From Bretschneidera sinensis (lineage: Eukaryota > Streptophyta > Magnoliopsida > Brassicales > Akaniaceae): DNA of 64,000 nt. Shown here piece by piece: positions 24,454 through 36,400 of the stretch. Both the position numbers and the translations under genes were made by a program. The notes beneath the pieces are model-generated. The model had not been told where the DNA came from and did no database searches. It was given only the letters and a program-made list of their open reading frames with translations. Every line of letters begins with the position of its first letter. Positions within the stretch are counted from its first letter, which is position 1. The DNA is taken from assembly GCA_023935145.1 (NCBI GenBank), contig CM043698.1, positions 14,926,001-14,990,000 of the forward strand, read 5' to 3'.

Positions 24454-27400
24454 TCAGCTTTTAAGAAACATTTTCCTGAACTCCTCATTAGATTTTGGCT
24501 GCTCGTCATCCTCCTCATTGGTCTTTGGTTTGCTTGCTGTCCAACCAAGTGCTCTAACATTTCTGGGCACGGCAAATGTATTCTTCCCCTTGAGCTGGAT
24601 GTTGTCACCACGCTTATGAGCAACAGAATGCGCTGACTGTGGTGCCCTAGTCTCCCTGGACGTCTTGAAGGTTTCAACAGATTCTTTAGATTCAGACCCT
24701 CCAGTAGTTCCAGCATGATTATTAGGCTCTCCTGCCAGTTTTAATTTAAGGATAAGAGAAGATGACATACAGGTTGAAAAAAGTAATGAAAGAGGCCGAG
24801 CAAACACCACAAAATGGAATACATATCAGATGAAAAGCTATAGAAAACATATATATATAGAATTTAGATAATTTTGCCCCTAGAAAATACTACCAATTCA
24901 AAGGCTAATAATGTTAAACACAGAATCTGTTGTGAATTTAAGATTGATGATTCAAAACATTGAACCTGCTATCCCCCTTCTTCCTTTCTAGTATAGTTTT
25001 TCAATTTTCAAAATGAACGAGACTTCGGAAGTACTTTCTGGCACTTTTAAACTTGAACACAGTTTTATCAACAAGACACACTGCATATACAGATATTTGT
25101 ACAATACATAAATAAACTGAGCAGCTATAGAATAGGAACACTCGTCTTAAGCTACCACAAACACCGATATTGCCCCCCCCCCCTCCTAATGCATGCACAC
25201 ACACACACACACAGAAGACAGAGAGAGACTGCAACAGAAATTCACTTGCTCACCCTGTTCCAGAGGGACATTATGACTACTAGATTCCATTTTGTTTGGC
25301 TTTGGTTTTGAACGTGCAATACTGAGCTTCTTCCCGAGAAGCATTGTTTTGTTCTTCGCTATCGCTGCAGCAAGGTGGTCATCATTAATAAAATCCACAT
25401 ATGCCAGGCCCTACACAAATGCATTAAAGGGTATCAAAAATCAATGTGCAATTTTGCAGACAAAAAAAATTAACAGTAAAATATATAATGTCAGAGTTCA
25501 CAACTGAAGAAAATGGTAACTAGAATCCTCTTCATTCTTTTGAAGAGGACAGAGAGTGGGAAGTGGGCAGATGATCCTTGGTGCACAATAAAAAGTAGTT
25601 TTGTAAAGCGACATTCCACCAATATGAAACCACAAGGTACATAATTAAGAGCTAACTAAGCTGATTGGCTCATAAAGAAAAAACTTGAACAATTGTAGAT
25701 CTAGTGGTGGTGACTTTCAAAAGAAAGGGATTTCTGAGTTCAAACCCTCCACAAATTTACTACAAGACTGCTAAACCGCAACCATGAATAGAATGATAAT
25801 TTCATTTAATAACTCCTCTGAAAAACTAAGCAGGTGTTGTGGGGGAATTACATCTACCAACAGTTTTAACTCATGGATTGTAAGCCATGTCTCATTTAAT
25901 GATGCTATGTCTCACAGGATTTTCATCCAGGAAAGAATCCACATAATGCAAGAATGTTGGAATTTTAAGCTCAGAAGATATCCAATGTGGAGATGTCTCC
26001 AGACAGCTTAAGTGGCCAGCTTCTCATTTCTCATTTGGAAAACATGAAGATACAAAGAAATGAGACAGACAGAAAGGAGAACGAAAAATGATGTGTGAGA
26101 GAGAGAGAGACCCTAGATTTTCCAGTGAATTTGTCATGCAGAATTCGAATAGAGGCAACCCCGCCAACATCATTAAAAAGTTGTCGTAGATCATTAGAGT
26201 TTGCCTGCCAACATCATAAATTGTCTGTTATCTGTATGCTTGTCCAACAGTAATAATAAGAAAACAATTTGTCCTTGTTTGTAATGAGATGATAGTAAGG
26301 AAGGGTTGTCTACTTGCCTGAAGGTTAAGATTCGATATAAATGCAGTACACTGATCTGTATACACTTTTGGTTTTGCAGGCGTGGAGGTTTTCATCTGCT
26401 GGTCATTTGAACTATCTGATTTCTCAACCTTGGCTTTGGTCTCTTCAACCACATTTACTTCAGCTGCATTCGGTACTTGCACTTCCACTTTTTTCAAATT
26501 TTGACCTTTACTTTTCTGCCGCTTAGCTGGAGACTGTTCATCAGCTAAGTTTGAACCTGATTTTCTCTTTTCTCGAGCAGTTTTCTTGAGTGTATGCTCT
26601 CTCTGATCTGTTGATATAGCATGAGATTTGGATCCCTGTTGTAACCTAAATAATTGCAGCTCTTCCAGACGAGGTGTAACCTGAGAAATGGAACAACAGA
26701 CAAAAATCTCTGTCCAGTTAATAACTGTTCACTGCCCATTTCTAGCTTGGAGAGAAATTAATACTCCAAGGACGCATTACTTCCAACAGGTTGTGTGGAC
26801 GAATATCACAATTCATCAATTTATTCAAGAGGAAACAAAACAATTCAGATTACGTACAATAAATCCTCAGTGAAAGGGAAAAAAGGAGTAATCTAGGAAT
26901 TTAGATATCACCAGCCCAAATTCTCAGCCATATACAGCAAACTTCTCAAAGGCATGCAAAATTAATAGTCAACCACAACAACCTCAGAAAACAAACTTTT
27001 TGGACATCCAGTTAGATAACTGGAAGCCAAATTTTAATTGTAGGTCATTTTGTTTATATTTTTTTTTGATAGGTAGGTCATTTTGTTTATATGACCTAGA
27101 GTAATCTTGTGATCACAAATATTCACATACGAAATGAATCATGTTCCTTTAAAAAAATGTGGCCAAATTATGCCAAATAGTGAAACAGAAACTGAGCATT
27201 AAATTGTACCTTTTGTACTGCGTGGTCGTAATGATCCAGCGTACCATATTCCCTCTCGAATCGCAGCCAAGCATTGCATATGTCCTGAATGATTCTGTTT
27301 TTTTAGGAAAGGAAGGTATCATCTAATCCACAGTGCATTACATAAGAATTGAACAAAACCTCTATAGGAATCAATTACTGAAACAGGTAGCAAAATCCCC

Positions 27401-30400
27401 TACCCAACCCTAAAAAAAGGGTTTTCACTATGTAAGTATGTTACATATGAAAGAAACAAGTGAAGATGATACCTCCACCAAGTTAGGTACATAACCTTAC
27501 AAATATGGCTATAAGATTGGTTATTTCTGCTAGCATTAACCTGCATATGAATCATTAGGTGGATATTTGGGAAAGCTTTCCCACAGGGCTTCCGCAGTGA
27601 AGAAGCTGAAGCCAAGTGATTGGGACGTGTGGGCTTCAGCTTCTCTGCAAAAGCCACGTGGTGCATTTTGTCAACAGCAAAACTAAGCTCAAAAAGCAGG
27701 TACAGTTCACATTATTTAGAATTTTTCCATTAATGATGTCAAAGTGATTTCCATTTGTACCCTTCATTAATTAAATGGATTGTTAGTTTTACCCTAAATG
27801 ACACTGGAATTTACTATTTACACCCATGCCATTATTTATAGGAAGCTTCTCTTCTTTTTTTAAATGGAAATAATGCTTTTGCTTTATTCAATGTTTACCA
27901 TACACATGCACATTTCTGTCTGTCCTAAAAATACTAAATTTAATTTGGATATACCTTGGTCGCACCACAAACAATTTTTGAACACATCTGAAAATACCTT
28001 GAGCACTCCTTTTTTCATTTAAATATCTTTTTTTTTTTTGGGTAAAACTCAATAATTTCGAAAAATGTCCAAATTTGTTTTCACTATAATTAGTATTGAA
28101 ATTATATTACTTATCAACTCTCGCCAGCTGATTTGGTAGTTCTATTTCAGTATTCCACTTTTACCTTTTACATATCGATATTGATATAGTTGGTTTAATT
28201 CAAATAAGAGGAACAAAGATCTATTATTTATGCCCTAGAGAATTTCGTTATACATTTGTTTATTCTCGTCCGTTGCCACGTTGTGTCCTTTTTTATTTTA
28301 ATTTGCTACGCCATTGTGTTTATGTTCTGTCATTTCACATAGGGTGCTTTCTATTGGGTATCTATGCCACCTAGATGCTGCAGTCCCTATGCTCCCTCTA
28401 GAGGATCTAGGCTTCCAAGAAGCCACCATGTCATTGTCAGTTACAGACAATGAGGTTACATCATTACATGATTCTATTACAATTATGGTGTCCAATTAAA
28501 ATACCTTGATTCTTAATTTCTTATACTACTAATTTTCTTAGTAAAAAGCTGTTCTATACTAAAATTATTAACCACACAACATAATTTTGAAATTCTTAAT
28601 ATCTTTTTTATGAGTAAAAAAATAAAAAAGCACCAAGGGGTGCAACTCAAAGCCAAAGGCTATTTACAATGAAGAAACTCCACAAAATCTAGATGATCAT
28701 CATTATTTACAAATAAATTTTCTATAAACCAAAAATAAAGGATATTGAACCAACTATCCCTAATATTTGCAATAAGTCTTTCAATACCATCAAAAGCCCT
28801 TGGTTCCTCTCTCCAAATAATCCATAAAATAGAGAGCGGAATTAAATCTAAAGCCTTCTCGACTTTCTTTTGAGTCCTCAAACCACTCCAAACCCAAATT
28901 TCATCTCTCACCGAGCACACAACCACCCAAGAACCCCCCCCCCCCCCCTTTTCAATTTTGGAATTCTTAATATCTCTGTATGTTAAAGTTGCTAAATTAA
29001 AATTTGGGCCAACTCTTAAGTTAAGTAGCATCGGACCCACACTTGGTCTTTGGTTTCAAACTTCAATAATGGCCTGTTTGGTACACGGAATGGGATTTAG
29101 GTTGAATAGAATTGGACTCGAATAGAATTGATGTCGCAAATCGTAATCTGTTATAAATGACCAAACTATCCCAGATCTAGGCTGCATAGGTGACATAACA
29201 AATATAAATTATGGGGTCCACTTAAGGCTGATCAAAAGAACATGATCGAGGAACTCTAACTGATTTGCAAACCATCAATAGTAATATCACATGACACAAG
29301 AAGAAAACAGAACATACCTCAGAACCAGACCCGGGAAATCTTTTACTGTAACATCTCCTATAAATGGACCTAGCTTCATTTATATGTCCCAGTTCAACTT
29401 CCATGGCGATATAACCTTGCCAGGCTTCCAACATTGAACCACTGCATAAAAAAGAAGCACATTATATGGAAAGGTTTCATAAAAATTATGTCTAAAAAAC
29501 TTCTAAAGGAATAAATTGTGCCAAGTTTTGCAACAAAACAAGATAAGGTAAAACCAATTCTTAAGCAAGCTTTCCCAAACACCACGAGCTGCAACTAAAT
29601 CTTTCCCCAAATTTAGCTCTAAACGGGCCCAATATGCATGCAGGCTCAACAAAGCATCTGTATTCTTCATGTTTGGTGATAAGTAGTCTGATGCTTGCTG
29701 AAAGTAAAAACAATTCACAGTCAACACTTCAAGAAAACTGCAACACATCTACTTAGAGCCCTTTGGGATTGCTCAAGTTGTAAATAAGCTATGGATATGT
29801 TTGGTAAAAGAGTCCTGAAATCATCTTACAACTGTCAAAATGACCAAAAAGGGCATAAGAAGTGACTATTGTTCTCTGTTTAGCAGATTGATTTTCAACC
29901 TAATTTTATTTTAATAAACCGAACTTATTAAAATGTAAATTATTAAATAAATTAAATTTTATAAAAAATAAATGAGTAAACAAAAGTTAAGGTTGTCTGA
30001 ATGGAAATTGATAAATACTTTATGAAATTATAATTTGCCTATTTATTACTCCCTCTTTCCCATATTTTTAGTTCATCTTTCTCAAAATGGATGTTTCATA
30101 TTGTTTGTTTGTCCACTTTCCTTAAATGATATACAAAACCCATTGACTTTACAAGTATACCCTTAAATCTCTTTTTTTTTTATGTCAAGACGCAACTCTT
30201 GTAGGACCCGCATGCACTTAATTTAACTTCAACTTTAAAGGTCTTTTGGACAAAACAACATTAAATTCATTCAAATAAAAAATAGACTAAAAATATGGGA
30301 CGGAGGAAGTGATAATTATATGTTAAATTAGTGTAATATACTAGAATAAACATTTTTAATTAATATGTTTTAGGTATAACAATAATCATAGCATTATTTT

Positions 30401-33400
30401 TCTCCATTTGTATGTAATATAATAAACAATTGAATTACTTTGTTTAATTTTAAAAAAAACCCTAAACAAATACCACAATTTAAATCAAACAAAACCAAAA
30501 AACAGATCTGTTGCAGTGGCCAGTGGCAGCCGCTGTTGCAGTGTGGAAAGGAGAGAGAGAAAAAACAAAGAAAAGAGGTAGGAGTAACAGCGGGTGGGCC
30601 TTTTACTTGGTCAACAGGCATGGCCAAAAGCAGCTAAAAATTATCCCTCCCCCAGCCAGCCTTTGTAATATCAGCTTTAAGATGCTTAAATTCCTAAAAT
30701 TGATCAGACTAATCAATTGGCAAGCAGGTATATAATTGGAATCTTGATCGCATACAGGTTGCTAGGGTATGCATAACCATTTAATACAACCATGTGTAAT
30801 GTACCATTTGGACTATAGAACAGGTGCCACTGAAGACCAACATCCGCCAACCCTTTTTGATAAGAATATCCACCAACCCTTCAAAGTCAAAAGGCCCAGT
30901 ATCAGTCTGATTAAGGCTCTTCCATGCCAAGTGAAACGACCCTCCTCCCACTTATATCAGCGGGAAGCAGTACAATACCTTGTGGACTCCAGACCGGCAT
31001 AGTAACAGCCAATAGTGCAGCTTTCAAGAAATATTCCACTTTATTGGTCTATAAGTAATAAAAAGGTTTACCCCTAATTACAGGTTCATCCAGGAATTTT
31101 TGCCATCATACACTTTAGCCCCTGTCAGTCCGATCTGGCAAAAATCTTTGACTGAGCACACCTTCTCATGCCTCAACACGTTTCCAGCTCAGCAAATTTA
31201 ATATAATTCCCCAAATCTCCTTTTTATAAAGTTAAACCATTTTTTAATACCAAAGTTAAACCATTATATAAAAGAAACAAAGTAGAAAACATAAAAAAAA
31301 AAACAAAAGAAAAAAGAAAAAAAGAAAGAAACTCACAAAACCCAGAATCCCTCTCTCCTCTCTCTGTTGCAGCCCAGCCGTGCCAGTCGCCAATGAGCCG
31401 TCCCTGCAGGTGAGTTATATTCTTTATATTTTCTTCGTCTTCTTCTTTTCTCTCTAACCTGTTCCTTTAATTTTCTTAGTTTTTCTCTATTATTTCTCTC
31501 TCTAACCAAATTGTTCTTGGTCAAGCCACTGTCCACAATGAACCCATGCTTTGCCGTGAACCACTATCTCGAATCTCCTCTCCAAGCACGACAGATAAAA
31601 ACCAAACCCTCCTTGTTTAGAATTGAATTGTTGATGAGTGTAGTTTGAAAAGGCCGGTCCTTGAACGGATAGCGATACCCAAGCTAGCTGTGAAAGTTGT
31701 CGAGTCTGTGAAAATTTTGTTTTATTCTTGAGCAAAATCGATTCCCTAAGCTTGGGATAAGGATGATAATTCAGGACTGACATGGAAACTACGTCGAAAA
31801 ATTGTTTGATTTTAATCCAGAGTAATCTAAATCGGTGGTGACATGGGCTGGTCTTTGTTCCCTTCTACCGTTGACTAAGAAATTTTTTTTGGATGATGGC
31901 TAAGAAATTCGAATGTCATTCATATGAATTTTGAGTAGGCTCGAAATTGGGGCATTTTCCTTGCATTTATGAGTAATAAAGTCTATATTCTCATGCTCAT
32001 TCAACCTGGAATTAAATATCAAGTTTTGTTTTGAACACGTGATCCTTGCTACTGTTTTGAAGGGATGATAGCAAGAAGAATAGATTTAATTCATTTTTAC
32101 TTCTAAATAAAATTTTGTCTAACTTGTATGGTTAATTTTTTTCTGTTGAAGAACTATTTTTACTGGTGTGGTTAAAGCCTAGATAAATTCATCTTCTTCT
32201 GGTAAACTGCTTGAAGTATGGATGTCTCAAAGTCTGGTTGATTTTACGTGATAGCTGGAAGTTTTTTGCAGCGAGTGTTTGGCTGGATATTGAGAGAGAG
32301 GAGAGGCTAAGAGAGCTGATTGCAAGGAACAGAGAGAGGACAAGAAAGGTCTGTGACAGTGAGAGAAATGGGTTCGTGGAAGAGGAAGAAGTGAAGGGAA
32401 AAAGCGAATAAGAGAGAACTTTCAAGATTTTGATTTTTTTATTTCATTTTTTGTTTTAGTTTTTTAGAATATTTTTAAAGATATTTACGATTTTTTTATT
32501 TATTTCTAAAAACATTTTTAGGTTTTTTATTTATTTTAATTTAAATTTTATAAGACCGATGAATGATGGACACATGGATGTTTTTGTCTTTTATGTTTTC
32601 TATTTTATTTCCTTTATATAATTGTTTAACTCTGGTAAAAAAAAAATAATGGTTTAGCTTGGGTTATCGTTTGAGGATAGCTCCAAGAGGGATTTTCTGA
32701 CTTTTGTTAAGGGGCAAGAGCTCATCGATTTGCCTTTATCGGGAGGGTCCTTCACTTGGTCGAATTTTAGAGAATCTCCCTCTTTCTCTAGAATTGATCG
32801 GTTTTTAGTCACCAACAATTGGGAAGCTCTTTTTCCTAATCTTGTTCAGAAGCTCTTGCGTCGACCCACCTCGGACCATCATCCTATTGTCCTTGAAGTG
32901 GGGGGTTTGCATTGGGGTCCGACTCCATTCCGGTTTGAGAACATGTGGCTTAAGATAGAAGGTTTTCCGGATCTCATCAGAGGTTGGTGGCATGGTCGGG
33001 ATGTGAGGGGCTTTGCTAGTTTCGTGGTGGCTTCAAAATTAAAACATCTGAAAGGGTAGCTTAAAAAATGGAAAAAGGAGTCCCTTGGGAATGTCAGCTC
33101 CTCAATTAATGTGTTAATGGGGGAGGTGATTGGGCTTGATGAGAAGGAGATCTCTTAGGGTCTTTCGGGGGAGGACAAAGAGAGAAGGATGTGGGTTAAG
33201 AAAGAATTGTCCAGGCTTATTTCGATGGAAGAAATCTCGTGGAGACAAATTTAGGGAAATTTGGCTTAGGGAGTGCGACAGGAACACTAAATTCTTCCAC
33301 TGGATGGCAAATGTCCACAGGAGACTCAACTTTATTGCCTCTATTGAGGTAGGGGATTCGTTGTTTGAGGAGGAGGAGTGTGAAGGAGGCTATTTGTTCT

Positions 33401-36400
33401 TTTTACAAGTCTCTCTACAAGGAGACTTGCGTTTCTAAGCCAAATTTGGATGGCTTGGAGTTCTCTAGTATTGATAGTGGGGAGACAATTTGGGTTGAGC
33501 ACCCTTTTGAGGAGGAGGAGGAGATTCTTTGTGCCATTGGGAGTGTGATGAGGACAAAGCACCGGGGCCGATGGCTTTTCCATGGCATTCATTAAGCATA
33601 ATTGGGAAGTTCTTAAAGAAGATATTATTCATCTCTTTGAAGAGTCCCATCTAACAGTTGAATTTGTGAATAGTCTCAACTCTACCTTTATTGTCCTTAT
33701 TCCAAAGAAAGTGAAAGCTTCCAACATAAAAAATTTACGTCCAATTAGCCTTGTGGGGTGTATTTATAAACTCATTTCAAAGGTCATTACTTGTAGGCTA
33801 AAGAAAGTTATCTCTAAACTGGTTAGCCCATTCCAAAATGCTTTTGTAAAGGGTAGACAAATTTTGGATGCCGCTTTGATTGCTAATGAAGTGGTGGATG
33901 CTCACTTAAAAGATGGAGGGGGAAGGGTGATTTGCAAGTTTGACATGGAGAAAGCTTTTGATCGTGTATGTGGAGTTTTGTGATTTACCTCTTGAAGAAA
34001 ATGAGTTTTGGGGAGAAATGGTGCAAGTGGATATTCAAATGTCTTTCTTCGGCCTCTTTTTCGATCCTCATTAATGGTTGTCCTTCTAGTTACTTTAAAG
34101 CCTCGAGGGGTCTCAGGCAAGGTGACCCTTTTCTCCTTTTCTGTTCACTTTGGCTATGGAGGCTTTGAGCAAAATGTTAATGAAGGCGGTCGATGCAGGA
34201 CTTTTGAGTGACTTCAAGGTGGGGAGAGATGGGAATTTTGTTAGAGTGTCACATCTTTTTGCAGATGACACAATTATCTTCTGTGGAGTGGATTCTAAAC
34301 AAATCTTACACTTTCAATGTATTCTTCTCAGCTTTGAGGCGGTCTTGGGGCTCAAGGTCAATCTTAGTAAAAGTGATTTAATTCCACTTTGTGAAAACAT
34401 TAATGGTCCTCTTCTTGCTAGTCTATTGGAGTGCAATGTAGGATCTCTTCCCATTACTTATCTTGGTCTCCCTCTTGGAGCCAAGTTTAAAGATGTAAGC
34501 GTGTGGAATCCAATTGTGGAGAGGTTTGAGAAACAGTTAGCCGGGTGGAAGAATCGCCTTCTCTCTAAAAGAGAAATACTTACTCTCATTAAAACCACTC
34601 TTTCGATTCTACCTATTTATTTCATGTCTCTATTTTCTATCCCTAGTGTTGTGGCTAAGAGGTTGAAGGATCTTCAGAAGAGATTCCTATGGGGTAATAC
34701 AGGGGAGGAGTATAAATATTATTTGGTGAGATGGGAAGTGGTTAAGCAACCAATGGAAAGAGGGGGTCTTGGTTTGAAGTCTCTCACCTTATTCAATAAA
34801 GCCCTCTTAGGGAAATGGCTATGGAGATTTCTTGGGGAGAGGGATCACTTCTAGAGAAAGGCGGTGGAAGCTAAGTTTAGGATGGATTCCTATGGGTGGA
34901 TGACAAAAAAAGGGAGAGGGGCTTATGGTGTAGGGGTCTGGAAATGGATAAGAAGGGGTTGGGAAGACTTACGTCGTTGTCTATCAGTGTTGGTGGGTAA
35001 TGGGAGGAAAACTAGGCTTTGGCATGATTCTTGGTGTGGGAACACTCCTCTTAAAGATCAGTTTCCGAAGATTTTCGCAATTGTGAAGGGCAAAAAAGCT
35101 CTTATTTCGTCGTGTATCTTGGTGTCTAATGGTATTATTTTGTGAGACGTTCTTTTGATCCATAATGTTCAAGATGGGGAGGTTGAGAGGGTGGAAAATT
35201 TATTGGAAAATCTGTATACCTATAAGATGGATCTGTCTAAGGAGGATGCGGTTAGATGGAGCGATAGTCAGGTAAAGGCTTTGAGGTGAAATCTTTCTAT
35301 AAGATTCTTGTTGATGGAGATTCCTCGGATGGCTCCTCTAATTTCCCTTGGAAAGCTATTTGGTGCTTCGGTGCCTCGAAGAAAGTGTTTTTTTTGGGTG
35401 GGAAGCACTTGGGAGAAGATTCTTACTTTAGACGATTTACAAAAAATAGGGAGGGTGTTGGTTAATCTATGTTTCATTTGCAAAAGTTGTGGAGAAACCG
35501 TGTTTCATCTTTTGTTGGAATGTTCTTTGGCTAGAGCTCTTTGGGAGATGGTTTTTAAGGTTTTGGGTGTGTCTTGGGTTTTCGCCGGCTCCGTAAAGGA
35601 TGAACTTTGGGCTTGGAATGGGCTTCGGACATCGAAGAGTCTTAAGAAAGCTTACTTTATGATTCCCCTCTCTATCGTTTGGTTAGTTTGGATTGAGAGG
35701 AATCGTAGAACTTTTGATGAGGTTGAGAGACCTTTTTTTTGTAATTAGGGAATGGTGGTTCAATGCCCTCATTTTTTGGATCACATGAAATTCTTTTGTA
35801 AATGAATTAGATATAGTAGCTTTTGTTGAGTCTCTCCTTTAGATAACCTAGTACTTGGGTTGCACCCCTTGGTGTGCTTTTCTTTTTATATATTTTATTC
35901 ACTTGTCAAAAATAAAGATAAGGGTATTGGGGTTTTATGTTAAATTTGCTGAGCTGGCCATGTATTGATCACGAGAAGGTGTGACTCAGTCAAAGATTTC
36001 TGCCAGGGACTAAAGCGTATACTGACGAAAATGCCAGGAGGAACCCAAAATTAGGGGTAAACCTCATGAACGAAAAAGTAATTAACCCGTCATAAAAAAC
36101 GAACCACACATTTTAAGCACAATAGACTCCTAAATCAGTTATTTCATCTTCATCATGGTAGATTTAGTATAAGACTTGAATCATGTATAGTCATAGACAA
36201 TGCAAATTGATGTGACGGATACAAACGGGGAACTAAGAACCCCAAAAAATCATATATTATTAAACAGTAATTAGGAATACTGCATATGTATCTGAGGAGC
36301 TTGAAACTTGACATTACGAGGGACTAAAGGTAATTTTAACAATTTATAAGTTAACAGTACAGGTATACAAACCTGAAAAGTTCCCCTTATTAATGAATAA

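Larger units (their letters stand above)
31040..36085. mobile_element. TIR DNA element split by a LINE
   Basis: Left arm about 31040-31310. The right arm is in two pieces, about 32570-32662 and 35930-36085, separated by the LINE at 32665-35929. Reverse-complementing the right pieces reproduces the left arm in order: GGTTTACCCCTAATT, an ATCTTTGACTGAG-CACACCTTCTC block, CAGCTCAGCAAATTTAA, then GTTAAAC(C/A)ATTATATAAA and TAGAAAACATAAAA. Without the LINE the element would be about 1.8 kb. The inner part has CT-rich, exon-like DNA with a possible ATG and splice donor at 31392-31415 (TGCAG|GTGAGT) but no recognisable protein. The long arms suggest a Mutator-like element; ends and TSD were not identified. 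Confidence 0.6.

Noticed and set aside
28433..28453. Short palindrome CATTGTC...GACAATG
   Set aside because: A 7-bp stem alone is expected by chance in a window of this size.
32189..32425. Minus-strand frame resembling a signal peptide (MKVLSYSLFPFTSSSS)
   Set aside because: Low-complexity Ser/Leu string from CT-rich DNA inside the TIR element; no downstream protein domain.
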